Of a DNA stretch of 64,000 nucleotides, positions 54,039-61,648 are shown one piece after another. Origin of the DNA: Candidatus Methylospira mobilis (GTDB taxonomy: Bacteria > Pseudomonadota > Gammaproteobacteria > Methylococcales > Methylococcaceae); NCBI RefSeq assembly GCF_009498235.1, contig NZ_CP044205.1, positions 243,716 through 307,715 of the forward strand. The letters are read 5' to 3'. A program made the translations under genes and the position numbers. Position 1 is the stretch's first letter. Every line of letters begins with the position of its first letter. The notes under the pieces were generated by a model. It made no database searches and was not told the origin of the DNA. It saw nothing but the letters and a program-made list of their open reading frames with translations.

Positions 54039-54918
54039 CGGAGCGCACCTTTACTGGCTTGCGGGCAATCAGCAAACGCGAGCCGCCGACTGGTAAATCC
54101 AGCCCTGCACGTATCAAGGCGCGTTCGCACGCGAGTATCCCTTCGAAAAGCCGGTTCAGCAACGGATTGAGACGCAACTCATCGCGTGGATCGAACGCAG
54201 TATCGCGGCGCGCGCGCAAACGCGACAGCAGCATAAGCGGCAACAGCAAACTCACGAACGAAGTGCTGCGCTCAATTTCAAAGCCGGCTGCATTCAGTTG
54301 TCGATGTAAATCCGGCGCATGATAGCGACGCTGATGGCAAGCGTGATCATCCACGCTGCTCCATAGCCAGCGGTGTTGCGGCACGGTAATTAAAACGCCG
54401 CCGCCCGGCTTAACCGCCCGGTACATGGCGTGTAACACGGCATCGTCTTCCTTGATGTGCTCGATAACATCGAATGCCGCCACTACATCGAATGCTTCAT
54501 TGTAGGGTATCGCGCGGGCATCCATCTGTACCAGCATGGCGGATGGAACCCGTTCAGCTGCAACGGAAAGGCCTGCGGAAAATACTTCGCTGCCAACCAT
54601 GCGCGCGCGCGGAAACGCGTCAGCGACGGCGGAAAACACAAAACCGGTCCCGCACCCCACTTCAAGATACGATTTCAATTGGGAGAAATAGCGGTGCAAA
54701 GCCCACAATATCAATGCGTTTCTGGCGCGAAACCAAAAACTTCCGGCTTCTAGTAGCGCCAATGTCTCGAAATACTCGGCCTTGAAGCCTTCCGATTGTT
54801 GAGCCAAAGCGGGTGCCCAAGCAGGAAAGCCCGCCAGTTGCGGCACTGTAAACCCGCAATGCGGGCATGATGGCTCGGTGGCAGGGTAAAGCTGGTTGCA
54901 TGTGGGGCACTGAATCAT
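54028..54918 (-). CDS. Class I SAM methyltransferase with zinc-ribbon N-terminus
   Basis: 296 aa. Zinc ribbon C4, C7, C18, C21 at the start (MIQCPTCNQLYPATEPSCPH). The SAM loop is LEVGCGTGF (about 85-93), with FDVVAAFDVIEHIKEDD and PGGGVLITVPQHRWLWS following. The C-terminal part has a hydrophobic stretch (FVSLLLPLMLLSRL). Common among surface-polysaccharide clusters; the target is unknown. It overlaps the GtrA gene (ATGA) and the rffA gene. Confidence 0.88.
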   Translation of the reverse strand: MIQCPTCNQLYPATEPSCPHCGFTVPQLAGFPAWAPALAQQSEGFKAEYFETLALLEAGSFWFRARNALILWALHRYFSQLKSYLEVGCGTGFVFSAVADAFPRARMVGSEVFSAGLSVAAERVPSAMLVQMDARAIPYNEAFDVVAAFDVIEHIKEDDAVLHAMYRAVKPGGGVLITVPQHRWLWSSVDDHACHQRRYHAPDLHRQLNAAGFEIERSTSFVSLLLPLMLLSRLRARRDTAFDPRDELRLNPLLNRLFEGILACERALIRAGLDLPVGGSRLLIARKPVKVRSVER

Positions 54919-55322
54919 GGATCGGTATCCAATTTTCTTTCATTCTGCGGAAAAACAAAATAACGGAAACAGACAAACAAAAAAACCGCCACAACAGGTA
55001 TGGCCGCCGCTTGCACCAGCTGATGCGGATAATTCAGACGGTCGGTGAATACCAGCAATAACGACAGGTTGATGCCATAGCCCATCAGGTGCGCGGAAGT
55101 ATAGCGCACGGCGCTGGCAAGCGGGTTGCCGCGATGAGTAAAAGCCCATTGCCGGTTCCCGATATAGCCGATGCTGGCCGCCAGCAGATACAAGACCGAC
55201 ATCGTAGCCTTGGGAGCAAAACCCAGCGAGGTAATCAACAGGTAAACACAGTATCCGGCACTATTGCTGAATAGGCCGACCAGAGCATAGCGCAGAATCT
55301 GTTTACCGACGATATTAATCAA
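54915..55322 (-). CDS. GtrA-family membrane protein
   Basis: About 135 aa with four membrane helices: YALVGLFSNSAGYCVYLLIT, VLYLLAASIGYIGNRQWAF, YGINLSLLLVF and AAAIPVVAVFLFVCFRYFVF. A putative flippase for polyprenyl-phosphate-sugar. TTG 55322 is proposed as start because it overlaps the stop (TTGA) of the gene stump just upstream, recreating a normal coupling; TTG 55340 also works but lies in stump sequence. It ends in ATGA overlap with the methyltransferase. Confidence 0.82.
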   Translation of the reverse strand: MINIVGKQILRYALVGLFSNSAGYCVYLLITSLGFAPKATMSVLYLLAASIGYIGNRQWAFTHRGNPLASAVRYTSAHLMGYGINLSLLLVFTDRLNYPHQLVQAAAIPVVAVFLFVCFRYFVFPQNERKLDTDP

Positions 55323-55425
55323 CCCAGCACCACCAGCCAAAATCCGCTATGTCCATAATTTTTCCGTGGTATGTCAGAAGTCGCTGTCCTGCATGGTTGA
55401 AAACATGAAGATCTTCCGTCGCCAA
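55320..55425 (-). pseudogene. 3' stump of a GH43-like propeller gene
   Basis: Minus-strand translation gives EDLHVFNHAGQRLLTYHGK and, after a frameshift, NYGHSGFWLVVLG then stop. The intact gene at 58157 ends EYPHVFDHEGQRFMLYNGNG then GYGRSGFGLAVLD. The match covers only the last ~30 residues. The stop overlaps the GtrA start, so a full copy probably once stood at the head of this operon. Confidence 0.7.
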
Positions 55426-55787
55426 AAACTCCCGGTTTTTAGCGAACAGCAACGGTGTTAAACATAATGTTGGCGTGCTATCTATCCGTGGTCGATTTTC
55501 GGAATAGTCCTAGAATTCATAGGGATGCTGCGCTTTTGCTTCACCTAAAATGAACGTGAGTTTCTTATGAAATCATACTGTTGATTCTAGCTCAGCACGG
55601 ATTCAGGTAGATGCCAAGCACGCACGCGCAAAGTCCTGTGATGGATATTGATATTGGCTGGGTTATATTGGAATATACCATCAATCTATCCATTATACGC
55701 GATGTTACAGGCTCATGCCAACCCCTGGTCAGATACCGCCCCGCCAGGACAATGCATGAACGCCTTTATTTGTCTATGCGTAATTCA
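55426..55787. other. Gene-free interval
   Basis: About 360 bp between the gene stump and the dioxygenase gene. A short plus-strand frame (55611-55817) overlaps the real gene and has no support. AT-rich, no repeat recognised. Confidence 0.4.
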
Positions 55788-56618
55788 TTAAGCCATCCAA
55801 AACCTAATCTCCAATGACATTCTGGTTTGGTTGTCATTCAAGTTGTATCCGCCACCATGGATCAAGTAGGGTGAAAAAATCATAACTTCGTTTTCCTTGG
55901 GGTCGGGCCTTGTCAATTTCGGGATCTCGTTTTTAACAAAAATAACCCCGGGTACCGTGTATTGGGTTTCATTTATAAATGCGCCATCGGCGGTTCTTGT
56001 TATGTCGGATTCCTTAAGAAAATGGCTGCCCGCAACTAAAGGTAAAGAGCTTCTAATGGTGCTGCCGCAAAGAGGCGCATATATATTGACTGCATTTCTC
56101 AAACGATCCAGCCAAACATCTCGATGAGGCGGGTTGTTGTCTTTCATTTTGTTTGGACGAACTATTCTCATGAAATAATGATTAAAATTGTCGTGTTTCG
56201 CCTGGGCGGATACCTTATTTCCCAGAATTTCTGAAATCCTGTCGTTCACAATGTCGAAGTTTATGGGGAAATCAGAAACGTGCCATCCATGATGAATCAA
56301 GCTTGCTACCTTAAGGTGCAACTCGTCATCGACATAGGCGTGATATGATTCCAGCTCGAAATTATCGTCTATTTTTCCACCGGCCCTTACTATAAGCCTG
56401 GCAAGCTTGCCTTGTATACCTTTTTTTATTAAGGCAAAACTTTCCTGGTCAAGGAAGGGTTGGATGGTATATCCCAAGCTGTTCCAAGGCGTATCAAGAA
56501 GAAGGTTGATATCATTTTCTAATAAAACATCATTATCTCCTTGAAAAGTGTCGCCCTGAAATTCAAATGAGAGAGTATGATCTTCTATTTGATAAGTAAC
56601 CTGGCTATTTGTTTTCAT
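55788..56618 (-). CDS. Phytanoyl-CoA-dioxygenase-like Fe(II)/2-oxoglutarate enzyme
   Basis: 276 aa. The iron-binding triad is visible: H165 and D167 in PPHRDVWLDR and the distal H254 in YLIHGGGYNL, with the 2-oxoglutarate Arg probably R266 in TRMSLEIRFW. The intervening core VAGSHFLKES and PKENEVMIFSPYLIHGG fits PhyH proteins. Likely hydroxylates a small molecule or sugar intermediate. Codon use is AT-rich compared with the rffA operon. It stands alone, with gene-free DNA on either side. Confidence 0.82.
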   Translation of the reverse strand: MKTNSQVTYQIEDHTLSFEFQGDTFQGDNDVLLENDINLLLDTPWNSLGYTIQPFLDQESFALIKKGIQGKLARLIVRAGGKIDDNFELESYHAYVDDELHLKVASLIHHGWHVSDFPINFDIVNDRISEILGNKVSAQAKHDNFNHYFMRIVRPNKMKDNNPPHRDVWLDRLRNAVNIYAPLCGSTIRSSLPLVAGSHFLKESDITRTADGAFINETQYTVPGVIFVKNEIPKLTRPDPKENEVMIFSPYLIHGGGYNLNDNQTRMSLEIRFWMA

Positions 56619-56663
56619 AATGACTTAATATCCTGAATATCCATAACTAAACTGACGAGGAAG

Positions 56664-56740
56664 ATCGCCGAGGGCGAGGTGCCTTCCGTTATTCCGGAGA
56701 TAACAGCCTTCGAAGGCGTGAGCCGCTTTCGTTCGGCGAT
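56664..56740. ncRNA. Candidate structured RNA or repeat
   Basis: ATCGCCGA (56664-56671) pairs perfectly with TCGGCGAT (56733-56740). Inside lie GTTAT/ATAAC (56688-56704), a full palindrome GCCTTCGAAGGC (56706-56717) and a second GCCTTC (56681-56686) that could compete for the same partner, as in a switch. Further hairpins follow in the same 290-bp spacer (GATGC/GCATC near 56757, CCAC/GTGG near 56801). No known RNA family recognised. It might equally be a palindromic repeat. Confidence 0.25.
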
Positions 56741-56908
56741 GGGTTGGACAGACACAGATGCTTAGCATCGGGGAAAAGGCCGCTTACAAGAAATTCTACC
56801 ACGATTTGTGGTGCGCTCTATGAATTAAGAGTACCCCGTATCGGGAGAGGTTTCGTGAAAATCGGGTTTTTCTCCGCCCTGTTGGATCAGCGCGAACACT
56901 GACAGTGC

Positions 56909-57835
56909 TTATTTAAAAAGTGATTCTATTTCAGTTGTTAATTCCTGGTTCATGTTAATGCTTAAAAAACCCAGATTCTCCACTAATTGTTCTATTTTGC
57001 TGACATCCGAAAGAACACTGCTCACAATGGAGTTGCTTAGGCACCATTTTAATGCCAAAGCTGATGGAGAGTAATTGAGCTTTTTTGCAAGGTTGGAAAA
57101 TTCTTTTGCCTTGTTTAGCTTTTCCTCGTTAAAGTCCCACATTTTCTGTTTTAAAAATTCGTTGCTTGCTCTGCTTTCCCTGTCAATGCTTTTTGTATTG
57201 TATTTGCCGGAAAGTATCCCCTGACTTAACGGGTAATATCCAATAATGCCTATATTAAGTTTCGAGATTGTTTCTTTTAGATTTTTGATATCGTCGTTAA
57301 ATAAATTATAGGCATACTGGCCTGCAATAGGTAGGTCGCACCCTAGCTCTCTTGCCTTGAAATAAAATTCGCACAATTGATAAGCTGAAAATGAGCTTAT
57401 GCCCCAATATAATATTTTACCATTGTTAATCAGGTTCTGGATTGTAGTGATTGTTTCTTCGGCTGGGGTTGAGTCATCATACCGATGGCAATAGAAAATA
57501 TCCAAATAGTCGGTATTCAGTCTTGAGAGAGAGGTGTTTACCGAGTGGATAATGTTTTTTCTGCTTAAGCCCTTTTCGAGAACTGAATCCCCTTTTTTAA
57601 AAAATGCTTTTGACCCGATTATTAATTTGCTTCTTTCCTTGCTGGATAAAAACTTGCCTAAAAATATTTCTGATTCACCGTTTTCATATACGTCAGCCGT
57701 ATCAAAATAATTTACACCGGATTCGTAAGCGCAATCAAAAATCTTAAGTTTTTCTCCGGCTGAGCTGGTATTCATTGCTCCCATGGAAAGCAAGCTAATG
57801 GTAAGTCCGCTGTTTCCTAATTTTGTATATTGCAT
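56909..57835 (-). CDS. Aldo/keto reductase family oxidoreductase
   Basis: 308-aa TIM-barrel NADPH enzyme. The catalytic tetrad is present: D45 and Y50 in YFDTADVYENG, K76 in IIGSKAFF and H117 in FYCHRYDD. The C-terminal NADP-binding part includes ALKWCLSNSIVSSVLSDVSK. Members near sugar clusters reduce keto sugars. AT-rich (like the dioxygenase gene) and different in composition from the GC-rich genes around 58-61 kb. Confidence 0.9.
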   Translation of the reverse strand: MQYTKLGNSGLTISLLSMGAMNTSSAGEKLKIFDCAYESGVNYFDTADVYENGESEIFLGKFLSSKERSKLIIGSKAFFKKGDSVLEKGLSRKNIIHSVNTSLSRLNTDYLDIFYCHRYDDSTPAEETITTIQNLINNGKILYWGISSFSAYQLCEFYFKARELGCDLPIAGQYAYNLFNDDIKNLKETISKLNIGIIGYYPLSQGILSGKYNTKSIDRESRASNEFLKQKMWDFNEEKLNKAKEFSNLAKKLNYSPSALALKWCLSNSIVSSVLSDVSKIEQLVENLGFLSINMNQELTTEIESLFK

Positions 57836-57855
57836 TTTTACAGCATATAATGGAG

Positions 57856-57975
57856 TTAATATTTTGTCGGCTTCATAATAAATGCATCCACCGTAAAGCT
57901 GTTCAGCTCCTCTTGTAGTTCGGGGTAGGGCTTCCAGGATACAATGTACTCGCTCAGCGCCTCAAAAAAAACCGG
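57856..57975 (-). pseudogene. 3' stump of an unidentified gene
   Basis: A minus-strand frame free of stops for about 39 codons, reading PVFFEALSEYIVSWKPYPEL then QEELNSFTVDAFIMKPTKY and a TAA. Composition is protein-like and it lies just upstream of the aldo-keto reductase start on the same strand. It lacks a start codon and abuts the REP-like repeat. It looks like the C-terminus of a gene cut by that repeat. Family not recognised. Confidence 0.35.
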
Positions 57976-57989
57976 TCACTTAATTAAAC

Positions 57990-58117
57990 GCGGAATAAAG
58001 CGTTTCCGTTCATGGTTCGATAAGCTCTCCAGCCGCATGCGCCGCGCTACGCCCACGAACGGAAACAACCACTTGCCGTTCGTCCTGAGCCTGTCGAAGG
58101 ACTCGATCAGCGCTTCC
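57990..58117. repeat. REP-like dispersed repeat
   Basis: Contains CCGTTCATGGTTCGATAAGC, TCCAGCCGCATGCGCCGCGC, CCCACGAACGG and CCGTTCGTCCTGAGCCTGTC. It ends TCGATCAGCGCTTCCCTAA. Reverse-complemented it matches 13999-14106 and 32108-32264 closely. It fills most of the spacer between the GH43-like and aldo-keto reductase genes. Confidence 0.65.
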
Positions 58118-58156
58118 CTAAAGGGATGGGCTGCCTTTTGCCTGCGTTTGATGCGG

Positions 58157-59062
58157 TCAATCCAGCACCGCCAGTCCAAATCCGCTGCGTCCGTAGCCGT
58201 TGCCATTGTACAGCATGAACCGCTGCCCCTCATGATCGAAAACATGGGGGTATTCGATCATTTCCGCATCCCAGCCGGACAGCGAGACATCAATACCTGA
58301 GCGATGATCCTGGCGCAGCCAGTGCCTGCCGTCGGCGGACTCGGCATAGCCGATACGGTAACTGCCCTTCCCCCGGTGCGAATACCACATTTTCCAGGCG
58401 TCAGCGTCGTGCAGCACTGAAGGGCGAGAAATGGCAACTTCATTCTCGTTTGCATAATCAATGGCAATATGTCCGTTGCGCTGCCAATGAATGCCGTCAT
58501 CCGACGTCGCGTATTTAATATGATAACGATGCACAGGGCCACCCAGGTGCGGTTCCCAGCCGGTACACGAGACATACCAGATGTGCCACTCTTCACCTTC
58601 CTTGATCACACAGCAGCTGGCGCAAAAATGCGGTTCGTGCAGGCTGCGGTCAACGACCGCGCCTGGTGCGTAACGAACAAACGGCGCATTGCCGTCGCTG
58701 ATTGCCACTCCTATGGCGTTGCGAAAGGGTACTGTCACTCCCAGGTTCCAGCCGACGTAATACAGGTAACGCCGCGCTCCGGCCTGGGTGAGCCAAGTCG
58801 CCATCGTACCGCTGTCGTCGAACATGCCCAAACCGCCTGGGGCTAATACCGGGCGTTCCGAAACTTCGAGCACGGTTTGCGGCTGCTGCAAATCGATTAC
58901 GACGAATCCGGTATGGGCGCGGTTGGAAGCGTCGCGGGCGCTGAAATAGATACGGTAAAAATCGTCTGCAATATGTTCGCCAATGGGGACGGATGCGTGC
59001 GTTTGCAGCCAGGGACGCTGGCCTTCCGCACAGAATAGCAGGCCAAATTTACGCCACTTCAT
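58157..59062 (-). CDS. GH43-like five-bladed beta-propeller protein
   Basis: 301 aa with repeated propeller blade signatures of the 'hIWYVSCTGWEPHLGGPVHR', 'WKMWYSHRGKGSYRIGYAES' and 'RFMLYNGNGYGRSGFGLAVL' kind. It resembles glycosidase-like proteins (GH43/GH130 type) frequent in O-antigen loci. No signal peptide, so it acts in the cytoplasm, perhaps as a sugar-processing or transferase enzyme. It lies 2 nt after the NeuD-like gene. A stump of a second copy sits at 55320. Confidence 0.75.
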   Translation of the reverse strand: MKWRKFGLLFCAEGQRPWLQTHASVPIGEHIADDFYRIYFSARDASNRAHTGFVVIDLQQPQTVLEVSERPVLAPGGLGMFDDSGTMATWLTQAGARRYLYYVGWNLGVTVPFRNAIGVAISDGNAPFVRYAPGAVVDRSLHEPHFCASCCVIKEGEEWHIWYVSCTGWEPHLGGPVHRYHIKYATSDDGIHWQRNGHIAIDYANENEVAISRPSVLHDADAWKMWYSHRGKGSYRIGYAESADGRHWLRQDHRSGIDVSLSGWDAEMIEYPHVFDHEGQRFMLYNGNGYGRSGFGLAVLD

Positions 59063-59064
59063 GG

Positions 59065-59730
59065 TTATATTTTTTTCAGGCGGTTGCTGGGTACTCGGGA
59101 GCGCTCAGTTGCGTTGCCCATATACACGCCGTATGGCTCGGCATCGGACAACAGCAATGCACCCGCGCCAATAACGCACTTTTCTCCTATCTTGATATGT
59201 CCGCGTAGGGTGGCGTTAATACCGATAAAGCAGGACTCGCCGATCTCGACTCCTCCGGCAATCACGATATGCGAAGCCAAAAAACAATGATCGCGAATAA
59301 TGCTATGGTGACCGATATGGTTGCCGCTCCAGAGCGTTACGTTACTTCCTATCCGGACAAAAGGCTGCACGGTATTATCTTCCAGGATAAAGCAATTGTC
59401 GCCGAAGCGGCCTTCATTGAGCAGGCTTGCGCGCGAACTCAGGTAGCTGGCCAGCCGGTAGCCCTGCTCTTTTGAGGCGAGATACTTCTCTCGCCTCAAC
59501 TGATTCAAACCGCTGTAACCCGTAGCGATAAAAAGATCATGCGTTTGTGGCGGATATTCGGCGGGTAGTTGCTCGAAGGCCACCAGAGGCAAACCGCAAA
59601 AAGATGCGCTGTTGACCCATGCGCCATCCACGGCAAACGCAGCAACGGTATAAGGGGAGTCGTGAGTAAAGTAGTAATGCGCAATTTCCGCGCTTTCGCC
59701 TGCGCCAAAAATGACCAGCGGGTTGCTCAC
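59065..59730 (-). CDS. NeuD/PglD-type sugar O- or N-acetyltransferase
   Basis: 221 aa. An N-terminal Rossmann part (NPLVIFGAGESAEIAHYYF) binds the sugar nucleotide. A C-terminal left-handed beta-helix of hexapeptide repeats follows (VRIGSNVTLWSGNHIGHHSI, IRDHCFLASHIVIAGGVEIG). GTG 59730 is chosen: AAGGAAGG precedes it and the GTGA overlaps the upstream methyltransferase stop. The much longer frame upstream is methyltransferase shadow. It may acetylate the 4-amino sugar made by RffA (inference). Confidence 0.88.
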   Translation of the reverse strand: MSNPLVIFGAGESAEIAHYYFTHDSPYTVAAFAVDGAWVNSASFCGLPLVAFEQLPAEYPPQTHDLFIATGYSGLNQLRREKYLASKEQGYRLASYLSSRASLLNEGRFGDNCFILEDNTVQPFVRIGSNVTLWSGNHIGHHSIIRDHCFLASHIVIAGGVEIGESCFIGINATLRGHIKIGEKCVIGAGALLLSDAEPYGVYMGNATERSRVPSNRLKKI

Positions 59731-60383
59731 AGCGCCTTCCTTACCAATAGGGTAAAATCGTACAGTCCATAGTCGTGCAACAGAGCGACATTGCGCGAAT
59801 AATGACGCTTGCAATAGTCGAACAGAAAGCAAGGGTCGGCATAATAGAGATCGGGACGCATTTTTTCGCGATCCGAATAGATTGTCAGGCAATTGAAGGC
59901 AAACCCGCGCGTACTGCAACGGTCGAGCGCCGCCAAAGTCCGCAGAATATAATCGCGCCACGCGTCGTCGGGGCATGCGAGCCTGATATTAAAAATACCG
60001 CTGGTGACGCTGTAATCGGCAATCCGGTCGGGTTCGGAGGCGAGAACGAAGCTCGCGCCGATAGCTGCGGCATGACTGGCTCGCGCGCTCTCGATCATTC
60101 CGGCAGCAATATCATAACCCCGGTACCGGATATCCGGGTATTGCGGCGTCAGGTAGTCGAGGAGCGCGCCATAGCCGCAACCGAGATCATTGACGGAAAA
60201 TGCGCCCGGCAAGTCAAACAACCTGCACAGCTGGGCAAAACGCAGTTTTTGGCTGTCTTCTCCATTCCAGTCCACTCCGCGCGGGGTCGCTCCATGACGA
60301 TTTAGTGCGTCGCTGTAATAATCGGACAGTTCGGCGAGCGACACATCGCCGCTCGGCAGCCTACCCATTTCTACGTTGTCCAT
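59727..60383 (-). CDS. SAM-dependent methyltransferase
   Basis: 218 aa with the glycine-rich SAM loop VNDLGCGYGALLDYL and YRGYDIAAGMIESAR. The C-terminal half includes TLAALDRCSTRGFAFNCLT and KRHYSRNVALLHDYGLYDFT. Small enzymes of this shape are common in polysaccharide clusters; the target is unknown. It overlaps the upstream GT2 by 23 nt and the NeuD-like gene by 4 nt. Confidence 0.85.
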   Translation of the reverse strand: MDNVEMGRLPSGDVSLAELSDYYSDALNRHGATPRGVDWNGEDSQKLRFAQLCRLFDLPGAFSVNDLGCGYGALLDYLTPQYPDIRYRGYDIAAGMIESARASHAAAIGASFVLASEPDRIADYSVTSGIFNIRLACPDDAWRDYILRTLAALDRCSTRGFAFNCLTIYSDREKMRPDLYYADPCFLFDYCKRHYSRNVALLHDYGLYDFTLLVRKAL

Positions 60384-61293
60384 ATATTTTTCTGATGATG
60401 GTATAAGGGCGGCGCTTGGTTTCCGAATAAATGCGTGACAGGTAAATGCCGATGACGCCGATGAAGAAAATCGTGAGTCCTCCCAGCAGCCAGATGGATG
60501 CCATGACCGAAGTCCAGCCGCTCAACGGGCGTGCAAAAAACTGCCAAAGGATTATCAGGTAGGCGAAATAAACGGCTGCACATAGCGAAATAAAAAGGCC
60601 GAGGTTAAAAATGGCAATTAACGGAGCGCTGCTGAACGAGGTTACCGAGTTGACCAGCATGGCAAGTTTATGTCGCAGACTGTAAGTGGTCGCGCTGGTG
60701 CTATGCTTGACTACGGCATAAGGCTGCTGATCGAACCCGGTAATGTACCATAGACCGGCTATAAACACTTCACGTTCGTCATGCCGCACCAAGGCTTCGA
60801 CGTAACGGTTGCGCATCAGGCGCGCGGTGATAACGTTTTCAGGCAAATCCATCCCGGTAAGCAGTTGAACCAAACGATAGAACCACCGGCCGCTCCAGCG
60901 TTCGAACCAGCCTCCCCGCCGTTGGCTCTGCACGCCGTATACTACATCGCATGAGCATTGCGCCATGTATTCGGCAAAAACGGGCAGCCATTCCGGTTCT
61001 TCCTCCAGATCGCTGTCTATTAAAAACACATACTCGCCTTGAGCATGGGCCAAACCGGTCATCATGGCCTTGTGGTGGCCGAAGTTACGAGATAAATCAA
61101 CCACGACAATATGCGGGTCGAGCCCGGCCTGGCGAACGGCCAGTTCGAGACTGTTATCAGGCGATCCATCGTTGACCAATATGATCTCGTAGTCGTCTCC
61201 TGCCCATTCCCTTGCGCTCTGTGTGACCCTGTGGTGAAAAGCCAGCAGATAGGGCGCGGACTGATATAATGTGGCAACAACAGAAAGTTTCAT
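60361..61293 (-). CDS. GtrB-like family 2 glycosyltransferase, membrane-anchored
   Basis: 310 aa: VVATLYQSAPYLLAFHHRV, LVNDGSPDNSLELA, LSRNFGHHKAMMTGLAHAQG and the metal motif LIDSDLEEEPEWLPVF. Two C-terminal helices (about 230-250 and 265-290) anchor it. A probable polyprenyl-phosphate-sugar synthase of the Gtr type; GtrA at 54915 could be its flippase partner and the GT-C gene upstream its polymer-side transferase. Confidence 0.9.
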   Translation of the reverse strand: MKLSVVATLYQSAPYLLAFHHRVTQSAREWAGDDYEIILVNDGSPDNSLELAVRQAGLDPHIVVVDLSRNFGHHKAMMTGLAHAQGEYVFLIDSDLEEEPEWLPVFAEYMAQCSCDVVYGVQSQRRGGWFERWSGRWFYRLVQLLTGMDLPENVITARLMRNRYVEALVRHDEREVFIAGLWYITGFDQQPYAVVKHSTSATTYSLRHKLAMLVNSVTSFSSAPLIAIFNLGLFISLCAAVYFAYLIILWQFFARPLSGWTSVMASIWLLGGLTIFFIGVIGIYLSRIYSETKRRPYTIIRKIYGQRRNG

Positions 61294-61515
61294 AGTGCGG
61301 TTGTAAGCGCTTCAGGTAACGAGCAGAGCAGACTATGTCCGCGTACTATGACCTAAGTCTGGTTTCAAGGATATCTTATTTTGCCAGGTATCGTCAATAT
61401 CGTTCGCCATTCAATCGGAACTGCGATTGCCTGTTCGAGTATACACTGATTTAATTAGTGTCGGCAGATTTCCAGTTTAATGGGCTGGAAAACAAACAAC
61501 GGGAAACATCGATTG

Positions 61516-61615
61516 ACAGGGTGGTGAAAAACTCGATTTTCATACCACCCATTGTGTTTTTATCAAGTACAGGGACACAAGGCATAGTGGGTTATGGGGG
61601 GCTTCACCACCCTGT
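61516..61615. repeat. Inverted repeat in the spacer
   Basis: ACAGGGTGGTGAA (61516-61528) is the exact reverse complement of TTCACCACCCTGT (61603-61615), with a further ACCACCC inside (61543-61549). A variant (CGCCCTGTTGGATCAGCGC, near 56875) lies in the spacer after the aldo-keto reductase. The rest of the 355-bp interval 61294-61648 shows no gene. Confidence 0.5.
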
Positions 61616-61648
61616 TAAACCAGCGCCAATTTCAATTTCCTGAAGCTT

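Noticed and set aside
53343..54170. 275-codon plus-strand frame opposite the aminotransferase gene
   Set aside because: Antisense shadow of rffA, whose PLP lysine and family motifs are intact on the minus strand.
56651..56680. Hammerhead-like CTGACGAG core
   Set aside because: The matching GAAAC box and cleavage-site stem are not found at suitable distance.
57944..58300. 118-codon plus-strand frame
   Set aside because: It translates the REP-like repeat (a VLSLSKD-type text) and the antisense of the GH43-like gene.
59731..59976. N-terminal extension of the NeuD-like acetyltransferase
   Set aside because: The extension overlaps the methyltransferase gene in another frame, is Arg/Leu-rich and unlike the family; GTG 59730 has a good ribosome binding site.
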